Assembly (NCBI RefSeq): GCF_039522605.1
Contig: NZ_BAAADS010000016.1
Span: forward strand, 124,001 to 188,000
Origin: Lentibacillus siamensis
GTDB lineage: Bacteria; Bacillota; Bacilli; Bacillales; Amphibacillaceae
Reading direction: 5' to 3'
DNA length: 64,000 nt
Shown here: positions 26,880 to 35,897 of the stretch, one piece after another
Numbering within the stretch: position 1 is the first letter of the stretch
Layout: each line of letters begins with the position of its first letter
Made by a program: the position numbers and the translations under genes
Notes under the pieces: model-generated
The model's input: only the letters and a program-made list of their open reading frames with translations
Told to the model about the DNA's origin: nothing
Databases searched by the model: none

Positions 26880-27728
26880 ATGAAAAACTGGCGAGACCTC
26901 ATCGGGAATGCAACGATTCGTTACCTTGATCATTCCGGAAAAAAAACGTTTCAACATAAACCGTATACCGCACTGACCTCATTTGCGGTTGATGATGTGC
27001 TGGCACTGTTTGTCGACGGACAGACTGTGCCAGCGGTAAGACTATGGGTGCATCCGGACACAGTTGTTCTGGGAATTCCCGATGCTCGCGTTCCATATAT
27101 TGAAGACGGTGTCAAACTGCTTAAGGACCGGGGATATCAAGTAGTAGTCCGCAATTCCGGCGGGCTTGCTGTCGCACTGGATGCCGGCGTTTTAAACATT
27201 TCACTTGTCCTGCCTGACGTAAAACATGTTTCCATTTATGACTGCTATGAAGCGATGGTCGGCTTTGTCAGGTACATGTTTTGCGATTTAACCGATGAAA
27301 TTGAAGCGTATGAAATCGTCGGCTCTTACTGCCCCGGGGATTATGATCTGAGCATTGGCGGCCGTAAATTCGCCGGTATTTCGCAGCGGCGCGTAAAGGA
27401 TGGCGCGGCCATTCAAATTTATTTGGATGTGGAAGGAAAAGGATTTGAACGGGCGAAACTGATTCGGGATTTTTACGATGTGGCCCTTAAAAATACCGAA
27501 ACAAACTTTGACTTTCCGGATGTAGTTCCGTCCACAATGGCATCTTTGTCCGAACTGCTCGGGAGACGAATTACCGTTGATGAGATGAAACAGCGGGTTG
27601 TTCAAACATTGCAGGAAATTAGCGAAGATGTTGTCTTGACGGACTTTTCCGATGCAGAAGAAGCGCAATTTGAAAAGCGGTATGCACAGATGATGAAGCG
27701 AAATGAAGGGATTGCGAGATTGCAGTGA
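26880..27728 (+). CDS. lipL: Octanoyl-[GcvH]:protein N-octanoyltransferase
   Basis: Moves octanoyl groups from GcvH to the E2 subunits of 2-oxoacid dehydrogenases in lipoate synthesis. The 282 residues belong to the biotin/lipoate ligase fold, with RNSGGLAV and the segment GSYCPGDYDLSI, whose Cys forms the acyl-enzyme, then GGRKFAGISQRR. AAAGGAG directly precedes the ATG at 26880; an earlier in-frame ATG at 26862 has none. Next to ywfO and pta as in B. subtilis (YwfL). Confidence 0.92.
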   Translation: MKNWRDLIGNATIRYLDHSGKKTFQHKPYTALTSFAVDDVLALFVDGQTVPAVRLWVHPDTVVLGIPDARVPYIEDGVKLLKDRGYQVVVRNSGGLAVALDAGVLNISLVLPDVKHVSIYDCYEAMVGFVRYMFCDLTDEIEAYEIVGSYCPGDYDLSIGGRKFAGISQRRVKDGAAIQIYLDVEGKGFERAKLIRDFYDVALKNTETNFDFPDVVPSTMASLSELLGRRITVDEMKQRVVQTLQEISEDVVLTDFSDAEEAQFEKRYAQMMKRNEGIARLQ

Positions 27729-27760
27729 ATCCGGCACATTTATAAAAGTTTACAACGAAC

Positions 27761-27798
27761 AAAAAGCTTGCAGTCAGAGTCAGCGCTGCAAGCTTTTT
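27761..27798. terminator. Bidirectional terminator between lipL and pta
   Basis: AAAAAGCTTGCAG/CTGCAAGCTTTTT, perfect 13-bp stem, between the convergent genes. Confidence 0.92.
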
Positions 27799-27803
27799 AG
27801 AAA

Positions 27804-28775
27804 CTATCCCGCCTGGACTGCTGTGATAATGGCCAGTTTGTACACATCATCAGCGGTGCACCCGCGTGACAGGTCATTTACCGGTTTGTTCAACCCCTGA
27901 AGGATCGGACCGACTGCATCAAATTTTCCAAGACGCTGCGCAATTTTGTAACCGATGTTACCCGCCTCAAGACTTGGGAAAATAAACACGTTCGCATTTC
28001 CCTCAAGTACAGAGTCAGGCGCTTTTTTTGCTGCCACTTCCGGGATGAATGCGGCGTCAAACTGGAACTCCCCATCAATTAGAAGGCCGGGGTTCTTTTC
28101 CCGGGCAACCGATAAAGCGTCGGTAACTTTTTCCGTTTCCGGCGATGCTGCCGATCCTTTTGTGGAAAAACTGAGCATCGCCACACGCGGATTAATGTCA
28201 AACAATGCTGCTGTGTCGGCGCTCTCCACCGCAATTTCAGCGAGATCCTGACTGTCCGGGTTGATGTTAATCGCACAGTCAGCAAACACATATTTTTCAT
28301 CGTTGCGGACCATGACAAAAACGCCGGATGTTTTGTTAATTCCTGCTTTCGTTTTAATAATCTGCAATGCCGGTCTGACTGTGTCCGCAGTTGAATGAGC
28401 GGCGCCACTGACAAGTCCGTCCGCCTGATTCATATGGACAAGCATCGTACCAAAATAATTTTCATCCAAGAGAATCTGCCGAGCTTCTTCATCCGAAACT
28501 TTTCCTTTACGGCGCTCAACAAATGTTTCAACCATTAAATCAAATTCAGCAAATGATTTCGGATCCATTAACCGGCATGCACTGATATCCACACCAATTT
28601 CCTCTGCTTTTCCCCTTATCTTGTTTATTTCCCCAAGCAAAACAGGAGTCAGCACACCAGCAGCGCCCAGCTGACTGGCGGCAGTCAACACCCGCTCATC
28701 AGTGCCTTCTGGAAAAACAATGGATTTATTTACAGTATCTAATTTACTGCTCAACTGTTCAAAAAGACTGCTCAT
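27804..28775 (-). CDS. pta: Phosphate acetyltransferase
   Basis: Interconverts acetyl-CoA and acetyl phosphate for overflow metabolism and acetate use. The 323 residues are the compact Bacillus form with no N-terminal regulatory domain: FPEGTDERVL at the start, GAAHSTADTVRPALQI, SFSTKGSA and FPSLEAGNIGYK near the end. GGAGG lies 7 bases before ATG 28775 (MSSLFEQ), so the start at 28790 is rejected. Divergent from hemQ. Confidence 0.95.
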   Translation of the reverse strand: MSSLFEQLSSKLDTVNKSIVFPEGTDERVLTAASQLGAAGVLTPVLLGEINKIRGKAEEIGVDISACRLMDPKSFAEFDLMVETFVERRKGKVSDEEARQILLDENYFGTMLVHMNQADGLVSGAAHSTADTVRPALQIIKTKAGINKTSGVFVMVRNDEKYVFADCAININPDSQDLAEIAVESADTAALFDINPRVAMLSFSTKGSAASPETEKVTDALSVAREKNPGLLIDGEFQFDAAFIPEVAAKKAPDSVLEGNANVFIFPSLEAGNIGYKIAQRLGKFDAVGPILQGLNKPVNDLSRGCTADDVYKLAIITAVQAG

Positions 28776-28971
28776 TACAAAACCTCCCAAACTCGAATTA
28801 CTGCTAATTAAATGATAATCGATAGCCGCTCTCAGATAAAGAAACTCATCCTGAAATTCGGCACAGTTTTGACAGAACGTTGACGAAACCTGTATCCCAT
28901 GATTATTGTTCCCTTCTTATGATATAGTAAAAACATGTGATAATTTTTTCAAATTGAAGGAGAGATAGTAA

Positions 28972-29712
28972 ATGGCAGCTGAAGCAGTTGAAACATTGGA
29001 TGGCTGGTATTGCCTACATGATCTCAGGACCATCGACTGGACCTCATGGAAAATGGTATCAGACGAGGAGCGCAAGTCCGCGGTTGATGAATTTAAAGAC
29101 CTGCTTACTAAATGGGAATCCGTAGAGGCAGATGAAAACGGCAGTCATGTTCTTTATAAAGTAGTTGGACAGAAGGCAGATCTGATGTTTATGTTCCTTC
29201 GTCCGACGATGAATGAACTGACAGACATGGAAACGGAATTTAATAAATCGAAATTTGCAGAGTTTCTTAAACCTGCGTATTCGTATGTGTCGGTTGTTGA
29301 ACTTTCCAAATATGGTCCACAGCGCCCGGCTGATGATCCCCGGACACTTGAGCGCCTGCACCCGATTCTGCCGAAATGGGAGCACATGTGCTTTTACCCG
29401 ATGGACAAGCGTCGGCAGGGAGAAGAAAACTGGTATTCGCTCGATTTTAAGGAACGTGCCAAACTATTGTACGAGCACAGCAAAACTGGCCGGAAATACG
29501 CTGGAGAAGTTAAGCAGGTTATTACCGGATCATTTGGCTTTGATGATTGGGAATGGGGTGTAACCCTGTTTGCCCATGATGTTTTGCAGCTTAAGAAAAT
29601 CGTTTATGAAATGCGTTTTGACGAAGTAAGTGCCAAGTATGGCGAGTTCGGTGAATTTTTCGTTGGTAATCACTTACCAAAAGAAGATGTTAGTCCATAT
29701 TTGAGTGTATAA
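28972..29712 (+). CDS. hemQ: Coproheme decarboxylase HemQ
   Basis: Final enzyme of the coproporphyrin-dependent haem pathway of Gram-positives: oxidatively decarboxylates coproheme III to haem b using H2O2. The 246-residue protein is of the chlorite-dismutase fold; Tyr142 in FYPM and His169 in LYEHSKTGR correspond to the catalytic Tyr and proximal His ligand of staphylococcal HemQ (145 and 172). AAGGAGAG lies before the ATG. Next to pta as in B. subtilis (YwfI). Confidence 0.95.
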   Translation: MAAEAVETLDGWYCLHDLRTIDWTSWKMVSDEERKSAVDEFKDLLTKWESVEADENGSHVLYKVVGQKADLMFMFLRPTMNELTDMETEFNKSKFAEFLKPAYSYVSVVELSKYGPQRPADDPRTLERLHPILPKWEHMCFYPMDKRRQGEENWYSLDFKERAKLLYEHSKTGRKYAGEVKQVITGSFGFDDWEWGVTLFAHDVLQLKKIVYEMRFDEVSAKYGEFGEFFVGNHLPKEDVSPYLSV

Positions 29713-29719
29713 AATCAAT

Positions 29720-29754
29720 TGTCCCGGCTGTATCAGTCCGGGACATTTTTTTGC
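29720..29754 (+). terminator. Rho-independent terminator of hemQ
   Basis: TGTCCCGG/CCGGGACA stem followed by seven T, 8 bases past the stop. Confidence 0.92.
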
Positions 29755-30114
29755 TGTCAACGTAATGCTGCCACTCCCGAAATGCCGGATTATGATAATC
29801 CAAAAGTCATTCATTTTTCCCGCCCATTTTGCATACACATATCTAGTAGCCTTACAGCATGAGCTGCAGAAACGAGAGGTGTTTTTGTCAGGGTTATTTT
29901 TGCCAGATAACAGGACATCAAACTCGCTCGCAAAACCATTATTAGGAAACCATATCACCCGGCAACCAATTCGCTGTGATTTTTCAGACCATATAACAAA
30001 TGTCCGGCCCGAAGAATCGGTCAGGAGGTTGCCGGCAGATATAAGTCACATTGCTTTCATGTCCCCAAGACATGCGAATGTCTAAAAGTCTATTAAAATC
30101 AAGGAGGTATTTCG
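29755..30114. other. Intergenic region upstream of gerQ
   Basis: About 360 bases. The open frames here have no ribosome sites or recognisable products. The gerQ promoter should lie in the right half, but I could not place a sigma-E or sigma-K element with correct spacing. Confidence 0.4.
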
Positions 30115-30600
30115 ATGAGTAATTTTGATCCATACGGCAATAATCCGTATCAGGCGTATTATCCGTACTATTATTATCCGCAGGCAGCACCAGCGTATTA
30201 TCCTGCCTATGATCCGAGACAAGAGAATCAGAATCAGAATCAGAATCAGATGCAGATGCAGATGCAAATGCCGCAGGGCACTGCACCCCCCTCACAGGAA
30301 CAAGGCGAACCAACGTTGCCGACTGAACAATCATCATACATTGAAAATATATTACGGCTGAATGAAGGAAAAATTGCTACCGTTTACATGTCGTTTGAAA
30401 ATGACGCCGAGTGGAGTTCCAAAGTATTCAGAGGAAGAATTGAAGCGGCCGGCTTGGATCATATTATCCTCAGTGACCTGGAAACGGAGAGACGCTATTT
30501 ACTGTTAATGATCTATTTGGATTATATAACGTTCGAGGGCGAAATTAATTATTCCTATCCATATGGCAACTCAAGTATGGCGACATATCCATCAAGATAA
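30115..30600 (+). CDS. gerQ: Spore coat protein GerQ
   Basis: Inner coat protein needed to keep CwlJ in the spore and cross-linked by transglutaminase in B. subtilis. The 161 residues start with a Tyr/Pro-rich region (NPYQAYYPYYYYP), followed by a low-complexity stretch of alternating Asn-Gln and Met-Gln (about 38-53) and a conserved C-terminal domain (YIENILRLNEGKIATVYMSF...) typical of GerQ. AAGGAGG lies before the ATG. The Asn/Gln/Met run is encoded by hexanucleotide repeats and probably varies in length between strains. Confidence 0.92.
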   Translation: MSNFDPYGNNPYQAYYPYYYYPQAAPAYYPAYDPRQENQNQNQNQMQMQMQMPQGTAPPSQEQGEPTLPTEQSSYIENILRLNEGKIATVYMSFENDAEWSSKVFRGRIEAAGLDHIILSDLETERRYLLLMIYLDYITFEGEINYSYPYGNSSMATYPSR

Positions 30601-30656
30601 GGGACAGTATCTCATTAGAAAAACTTGGCATTCACCCAAGTTTTTCTAATGTCCCA
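30601..30656 (+). terminator. Hairpin after gerQ (dispersed hairpin family R4, copy a)
   Basis: TTAGAAAAACTTGG pairs with CCAAGTTTTTCTAA around a short loop, and outer GGGACA/TGTCCC extend the stem. It immediately follows the gerQ stop. The same AGAAAAACTTSG arm recurs at 44366. Confidence 0.7.
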
Positions 30657-30673
30657 ACAAAGGGGAATTTCAT

Positions 30674-30925
30674 ATGCGACATCCGTATGAAAAGTTTATC
30701 CGACTGGAATTGTTTACACTTGCAGCAGCTGTGTTCATTGGACTGATTGCCATGTTCCAGGGATTCCTGCTGATTATCTTCTTCTGCATCTTTCTCCTGG
30801 CAGTCAGTATGATTTTTGAAGGCTTGATCGCCATGAACACATTCCACACTACTGAAGGGCTGAAACAGTTCATAAAGGCTGCCATGCTGCTTCTTTTAAC
30901 ACTTGTTCTCTTTTTTCAGTTATAA
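30674..30925 (+). CDS. Small membrane protein of unknown function
   Basis: 83 residues with three predicted membrane helices (about 14-33, 35-54 and 66-82). AGGGG lies 8 bases before the ATG, and the codon use looks real. Its last six bases overlap the 3' end of ywdK, which is convergent. I recognise no family. It is separated from gerQ by a hairpin, so it probably has its own transcript or relies on read-through. Confidence 0.65.
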   Translation: MRHPYEKFIRLELFTLAAAVFIGLIAMFQGFLLIIFFCIFLLAVSMIFEGLIAMNTFHTTEGLKQFIKAAMLLLLTLVLFFQL

Positions 30926-31288
30926 GTGTTTCATGACGGCATAGCCCAACAATATCCAGCCTGCCAAAAACGCTACACCGCCAATCGGAGTAATCATCGC
31001 AAACAGCTTCAGTCCTGAAAGTGAATAAATGTACAGGCTGCCGGAAAACAGGACAATCCCGACAAAGAACATCCAGCCAGCCCACGTCATCCCGCTGCTT
31101 TGTATTTTGGCAAAAAGCAATCCGGTTACAAGCAGTGCCATCGTATGAAACATCTGATAAGTTACCGCTTTGTCCCAAATACCGAGCATCTTTTCCGTCA
31201 GTTTTCCTTCAAGACCATGTGCTCCAAAAGCACCCAAGGCCACTGCCAAAAACCCGTTTAGTACACCCAACAGTAAAAATAATTTCAT
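30920..31288 (-). CDS. ywdK: DUF423 (UPF0382) membrane protein YwdK
   Basis: 122-residue protein with four hydrophobic helices, starting LFLLLGVLNGFLAVALGAFGAHGL, the conserved DUF423 opening with the GAFGAHGL motif. Function unknown in all species. Located beside gerQ and ywdI as in B. subtilis. Convergent with the small membrane gene at 30674, overlapping it by six bases. Confidence 0.88.
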   Translation of the reverse strand: MKLFLLLGVLNGFLAVALGAFGAHGLEGKLTEKMLGIWDKAVTYQMFHTMALLVTGLLFAKIQSSGMTWAGWMFFVGIVLFSGSLYIYSLSGLKLFAMITPIGGVAFLAGWILLGYAVMKHL

Positions 31289-31315
31289 CGTTCTGCTCCT
31301 TCCGCAATCCTGGTG

Positions 31316-31594
31316 TTAAAAGTCAAAAAGTGAATCACCGTTTGCATCATCATGCTTGATTGTGCTGTGTTGTACAGGTTCCACCTTACTATTGCTGTTC
31401 TCACCAATCATTGCCTTCATTTCCTCTTTCGTAATGTTTGTTTTGTCAGCTTGAGTGTTGTCACCTTCCAGCAAAAGATCACAAAGCAGCTGCACGTTGG
31501 CAATGTGGTTTTTCATCACATGATCTTCCGCATCCCGTGCCTTATTTAATTCGTTGATCATTTTCTTTATTATCGTCTCATTGGCTACTGCCAC
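31316..31594 (-). CDS. ywdI: YwdI family protein (DUF5327)
   Basis: 92-residue soluble, largely helical protein (VANETIIKKMINELNKARDAED...), with a charged, probably disordered C-terminus ending DSLFDF. Function unknown; identified by N-terminal sequence and its place next to ywdK. Probably co-transcribed with ywdK, 27 bases downstream. Confidence 0.78.
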   Translation of the reverse strand: MAVANETIIKKMINELNKARDAEDHVMKNHIANVQLLCDLLLEGDNTQADKTNITKEEMKAMIGENSNSKVEPVQHSTIKHDDANGDSLFDF

Positions 31595-31637
31595 GTACGC
31601 TCACTCCCTTATATCAGAGTATACCATTTCACACATC

Positions 31638-31674
31638 ATGAAAAAAAGCCTTGAACACCGTCAAGACTTTTTTC
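31638..31674 (-). terminator. Terminator of the 43-codon gene
   Basis: Minus strand AAAGTCTTGA/TCAAGGCTTT with T-rich flanks, 14 bases past that gene's stop. Confidence 0.75.
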
Positions 31675-31687
31675 ATATCTATTTCCC

Positions 31688-31819
31688 TTATGTGCCTACA
31701 TGCTGCTGTTCTTCAGCATAGCGTTGATAGACCCAATGTAAAAATTCCATTTCATTTTCTGCTAATTCCCTGCCCAGCTTTTCTTCTGTATCTTCGTGAA
31801 CCTGCGAAAAACTTTCCAT
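31688..31819 (-). CDS. Small acidic protein, 43 residues
   Basis: ATG at 31819 preceded by GGGGGGAT; stop TAA at 31688-31690. The product is rich in Glu and Gln, starts MESFSQVHEDTEEKLGREL and has an aromatic centre (EFLHWVYQRYAEEQ), consistent with a short amphipathic helix. A strong ribosome site plus a private terminator make it likely to be expressed. I do not recognise a family. Confidence 0.65.
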   Translation of the reverse strand: MESFSQVHEDTEEKLGRELAENEMEFLHWVYQRYAEEQQHVGT

Positions 31820-31935
31820 ACACAAATCCCCCCATAAAGAAACGAACCCTATATACGATTCCCATCTTTCATTTTACATAATTACGGAAAAGGAATCAAT
31901 ATTCAATTTATAATTTGCGCAATTCACTGATAATA

Positions 31936-33510
31936 TTAACTTATTCGGGAAAGATCTTCATCTCGGCTCAATTGATTCAGACGGTTTTTGTATACGATAT
32001 GGTCGCGGGTGAATTCTGTCGGACTTTTAATACCGACAGCAGCAGACATCTGAAACACGCCTTCACGAAGCGCCACCAGATAATTGCATACCCGGTACTT
32101 TTTCTCTTCGACGCTTAATGCTTTTTGCAAATCCGGATCTGTTGTTGCAACCCCGACAGGACAATTATTCGTATGGCAGACCTGTGCCATGATACAGCCA
32201 ACTGACAGCATGAATCCTCTGGCAATATTAATCATGTCAGCACCTAGTGCAAGTGCCATAGCGATTTTATCCGGAGTAATCAGCTGTCCGGACGCTATGA
32301 TACGTGTCCGCTCACGCAAACCATATTTTTTCAGTAAATCATCTACGAGCGGCAATGCAGCAAATGTCGGCAGTCCCACTGATTCGGCAAGTTCAAAATA
32401 AGACGCACCAGTACCGCCGTTACCACCGTCAACCGTAATAAAATCCGGGACGATATCCGCCTCCTTCATTGCTTTAATGTATGATTCCGCCTGTTGTTCA
32501 TTGCCGACCACAATTTTGGTCCCGACAGGTTTGCCGCCGACATCACGGAGTTTATTGACAAACTCAAGCAATCCATGTGCATCATCAAATTCACGGAACC
32601 GATTTGGACTGTTAATTTCCTGCCATGGTTCCACTTTTCTGATTTCAGCAATTTCCTCAGTAACTTTTTTCCCGTCAACATGACCGCCGCGGGTTTTGGC
32701 TCCCTGTGCAAGCTTCAGTTCGAACGCCTTCACCTGGTCAGTTTCACTCTGTTTTTTAAATTCTTCCCATGAAAATTCCCCATCTTTGGTACGGACACCA
32801 AACAACCCGGGACTGATTTGCATCATGATGTCGACATCCCCTCTTTGATGATACGGCGAAATACTTCCCTCACCAGTATTCATCCAGGTTCCGCCAGCCA
32901 TGCCCAGTCCTTTGGAAAGTGCTGTAATGGCATGATCCCCCAGCGAGCCGAAACTCATAGCCGATTGTCCGATGATGCCATTTAACTTAAATGGCTTTCG
33001 AACGGTATGTTCACCAAGTATAATTGCATCTTCATCCGCCAGATAAAATGGATTTATTTTATGCGTTTCACTATGTTCTTTACGGCTGATCAATTTTTCA
33101 TTATCAATGGTATACAACTTTGTATCGATTTTCGGATTCTGGTCAATCCTTAATTCTTCCCGCTGGCTCGGAAACATATTATTGACAATATACATTCCCT
33201 CTTCTTCAAAGTTACGTTCCGAACCATATCCGATCATCCGGCTGTTGTATTTGGCTGCCTTATACACATACTCAAATTCCCTGCGGTGGAACGGTCTTCC
33301 CTCATTATTGTTCAAAAACAAATACTGCCGGAATTCCGGTCCAACCTTTTCGATTATGTAGCGGACTTTGCCCAAAACTGGATAGTTCCGCAGAATCGAA
33401 TGCTCTTTTTGTTTTGCATCGTGCATATATAAACGGAACAATAAAAATAACGGTATGCCCACGATAAGCACGATAATAATGATAAGCGCTGTCAACAATC
33501 CTATCTCCAT
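31936..33510 (-). CDS. FMN-binding glutamate synthase-related protein (YerD-like)
   Basis: A 524-residue protein with an N-terminal membrane anchor (about 5-27) followed by a domain homologous to the FMN/Fe-S synthase domain of GltB: GQSAMSFGSLGDHAI, DGGNGGTGASYFELAE and the cysteines of CIMAQVCHTNNCPVG that would hold a 3Fe-4S cluster. It lacks the amidotransferase domain, so it is not a full glutamate synthase. B. subtilis YerD is the closest relative I know; its reaction is not established. Confidence 0.85.
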   Translation of the reverse strand: MEIGLLTALIIIIVLIVGIPLFLLFRLYMHDAKQKEHSILRNYPVLGKVRYIIEKVGPEFRQYLFLNNNEGRPFHRREFEYVYKAAKYNSRMIGYGSERNFEEEGMYIVNNMFPSQREELRIDQNPKIDTKLYTIDNEKLISRKEHSETHKINPFYLADEDAIILGEHTVRKPFKLNGIIGQSAMSFGSLGDHAITALSKGLGMAGGTWMNTGEGSISPYHQRGDVDIMMQISPGLFGVRTKDGEFSWEEFKKQSETDQVKAFELKLAQGAKTRGGHVDGKKVTEEIAEIRKVEPWQEINSPNRFREFDDAHGLLEFVNKLRDVGGKPVGTKIVVGNEQQAESYIKAMKEADIVPDFITVDGGNGGTGASYFELAESVGLPTFAALPLVDDLLKKYGLRERTRIIASGQLITPDKIAMALALGADMINIARGFMLSVGCIMAQVCHTNNCPVGVATTDPDLQKALSVEEKKYRVCNYLVALREGVFQMSAAVGIKSPTEFTRDHIVYKNRLNQLSRDEDLSRIS

Positions 33511-33593
33511 CTTGATCCCCCCATTTATGTACTAAAAATATATTCCCTTTCTAATTGTGATTAAACATAGAGGCTGGGATCCGATACATCCCC

Positions 33594-33622
33594 ATAAAAA
33601 AGATCCCCCACCTGGGAGATCC
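33594..33622 (-). terminator. Terminator of the coiled-coil gene at 33638
   Basis: Minus strand GGATCTCCC/GGGGGATC stem followed by TTTTTTAT. Confidence 0.85.
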
Positions 33623-33637
33623 GCATGCGTCTGTATA

Positions 33638-33940
33638 TTACTGTTCCTGTTTCAGTCTGCTTTCGAGTTCAACTATGCGCTCGCGCAGTTCATCTATATC
33701 AGCTTTGGTGGCTAAACCAAGGTCAGTTGCCATCTCCTGTGTCTGTTCGGTTTGCTTTGTGCTCCATTCATCTGTCTTCTGCTCGCCTTTTTCAACGAAA
33801 TTACGCATAACGGTTCGTGCCTGTTCCTGTGTCAGTTCGTTTTTTTCCACAAGTTCTTTCAGCTTTTTGTCGAGTCTTTCTTTACCGCTGACTGCTGCAC
33901 CAAGGCCGAGCAAAAAACCTTTCTTTAAAAAGTCACTCAT
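33638..33940 (-). CDS. Phasin-like coiled-coil protein
   Basis: 100 residues: FLKKGFLLGLGAAVSGKERL at the N-terminus (amphipathic), then charged helices and a C-terminal heptad segment (DIDELRERIVELESRL). This fits small proteins annotated as phasin-like or polyhydroxyalkanoate-synthesis regulators in Bacillaceae; no PHA genes are nearby, so the role is open. GAAGGGGGTGG supports ATG 33940 over the frame's first start at 33973. Confidence 0.7.
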   Translation of the reverse strand: MSDFLKKGFLLGLGAAVSGKERLDKKLKELVEKNELTQEQARTVMRNFVEKGEQKTDEWSTKQTEQTQEMATDLGLATKADIDELRERIVELESRLKQEQ

Positions 33941-34143
33941 ATTGCCACCCCCTTCTAAGTCTATATTGCTCAATCGGATAGAGTACTGCCGATGTCACTG
34001 AAATAATCATGTACTCACGATACTTTACCCGAATTATGCATGATTCTAAACCATTTATCAAATAGAATATAATTATGTTTGCTCATAGTCATATGTGACA
34101 GAATCGTTTATAATGATGAAAACTGACTTTTTAGGAGGATACA

Positions 34144-35493
34144 ATGCAAAAAAATACATACAAATGGTCAGATCACATTAAATTCATAGTGCCATCGCTA
34201 ATCGGCATTTTTCTGTTCATGACTCCTGTCAGCACCGATGCGGGGATGACTATTCCAATTGCTATCCTGTCCAATTGGCTCCAGGCAGCATTACAAAATC
34301 AGCTTTCATTCATTATGATGATTATTATCGTGCTCACCGCAATCATGACCATTATCGGCAAAATTGCCGGTGAAGAAGGGTTCCAAAAAACACCATTTTT
34401 TCAACAGCTTTTTTGTGTAAGCACTTTCTGGACGATTACACGAATTGCTGCCGCCATTTTTGCAGTAATGGTGTATTTCCGGCTGGGATCTGAAGTGATT
34501 TACGGACCTGATACAGGGCAGCTGCTGCTGGGCGATTTGCTGCACGTGTTATTTGCCGTGTTTTTATTTGCCGGACTGTTCCTGCCGCTCCTGATGAATT
34601 TCGGATTGCTCGATTTTTTCGGAACGTTGATGACCAAAATCATGCGTCCATTGTTCCGGCTGCCCGGCCGTTCATCCATCGATTCGCTCGCTTCCTGGGT
34701 AGGCGACGGTACAATCGGTGTGCTGTTGACGAGTAAACAGTATGAGGATGGTTATTATACAAAAAGAGAAGCAGCCGTCATCGGTACAACGTTTTCGGTT
34801 GTCTCCATTACGTTCACCCTGGTTGTCATTGATCAGGTGGGTCTGATTCATATGTTTGTCCCGTTTTATCTGACAGTTATTGCCGCCGGGGTAATAGCAG
34901 CGTTGATCATGCCGCGTATTCCGCCACTTTCCACAAAAGCCAATACATACATAAGTGAAGCGGAAGGAGATATCGAAGAAAAAGTTCCACGCGGGCATAA
35001 CAGTCTCACATTCGGCTATAAAAAAGCACTGGATCAAGCAAAAACAGAGACAAGCGTATACAAATTTTTTAAAGAAGGTGGACAGAACATTCTCGATATG
35101 TGGATGGGTGTGGCCCCGATTGTTATGGCGTTCGGGCTGATTGCATTAATCATTGCCACCTATACACCGGTTTTTTCCTGGCTTGGGCTGCCGTTTATCC
35201 CGCTGCTTGAACTGATGCAGGTACCAAATGCGGAAGCAGCATCCGAAACGATTCTGATCGGGTTTGCGGACATGTTCCTTCCATCGATTATGATTACATC
35301 GGTCGAAGCGGAAATTACCCGATTCATTATTGCTGCATTATCCGTTACACAATTAATCTACATGTCCGAAGTCGGCGGCTTGTTGCTCGGATCGAAAGTT
35401 CCCGTCTCTTTTTGGAACCTATTCGTTATTTTCCTGCTTCGGACCATTATTACACTGCCTGTTATCGTACTGATTGCACATATGCTTTTTTAA
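34144..35493 (+). CDS. YjiH family membrane protein (nucleoside-recognition Gate domain)
   Basis: 449-residue polytopic protein, about ten membrane helices, with two Gate-type segments (GLLDFFGTLMTKIMRPLF... and the C-terminal SIMITSVEAEITRFI). YjiH proteins are presumed transporters; the substrate is not known. AGGAGG lies 7 bases before the ATG. Monocistronic, with its own terminator and a divergent neighbour. Confidence 0.8.
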   Translation: MQKNTYKWSDHIKFIVPSLIGIFLFMTPVSTDAGMTIPIAILSNWLQAALQNQLSFIMMIIIVLTAIMTIIGKIAGEEGFQKTPFFQQLFCVSTFWTITRIAAAIFAVMVYFRLGSEVIYGPDTGQLLLGDLLHVLFAVFLFAGLFLPLLMNFGLLDFFGTLMTKIMRPLFRLPGRSSIDSLASWVGDGTIGVLLTSKQYEDGYYTKREAAVIGTTFSVVSITFTLVVIDQVGLIHMFVPFYLTVIAAGVIAALIMPRIPPLSTKANTYISEAEGDIEEKVPRGHNSLTFGYKKALDQAKTETSVYKFFKEGGQNILDMWMGVAPIVMAFGLIALIIATYTPVFSWLGLPFIPLLELMQVPNAEAASETILIGFADMFLPSIMITSVEAEITRFIIAALSVTQLIYMSEVGGLLLGSKVPVSFWNLFVIFLLRTIITLPVIVLIAHMLF

Positions 35494-35504
35494 ACTCCTA
35501 ACAT

Positions 35505-35546
35505 TAAAAAAGCCGCATTTTTCATTAACAAATGCGGCCTTTTTAA
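35505..35546. terminator. Bidirectional terminator between yjiH-like gene and parE
   Basis: AAAAAAGCCGCATTT/AAATGCGGCCTTTTT stem between convergent genes. Confidence 0.92.
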
Positions 35547-35582
35547 ATATAAGTCTCTTTCTTTGAACTCATTATGCATCAC

Positions 35583-35897
35583 CTACAACATACTTATCCA
35601 ATTTCGTCTACCATAAAGAATTCTAATAATGTAGACTGAAGTATCCTTTTCAGAAGCCATATAAAAAACAATATAATTGTCCACCAACAATTTCCTTATA
35701 CCTTGACTGGCTAAACGTTCATCATCAACCAATGCATGTCGTTTGGGTATCCGCTCCAATTCAAAAATGGATTCAGATATCTTCGCAATTAATTGTTTAG
35801 CAACAGTCGGTTCCAACAATTCCTTTGCAATATAATCAGCAATTTCTTTTAAATCAGTTTCTGCAGGCTCTGTAATGACCAAATGGTAAGCCTTCAC
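35583..35897 (-). CDS. ParE/RelE-type toxin
   Basis: 104 residues of the RelE/ParE fold (TEPAETDLKEIADYIA..., VDNYIVFYMAS, VYIIRILYGRRNW). Members either cut ribosome-bound mRNA or inhibit gyrase; the sequence suggests the ParE side, without certainty. Its start overlaps the antitoxin stop by four bases, so the two are translationally coupled. The C-terminal RILYGRRNW strand typical of active toxins is intact. Confidence 0.88.
   Translation of the reverse strand: MKAYHLVITEPAETDLKEIADYIAKELLEPTVAKQLIAKISESIFELERIPKRHALVDDERLASQGIRKLLVDNYIVFYMASEKDTSVYIIRILYGRRNWISML

Noticed and set aside
29705..30085. 126-codon plus-strand frame between hemQ and gerQ
   Set aside because: It begins inside the hemQ terminator, has no ribosome site and no similarity I recognise.
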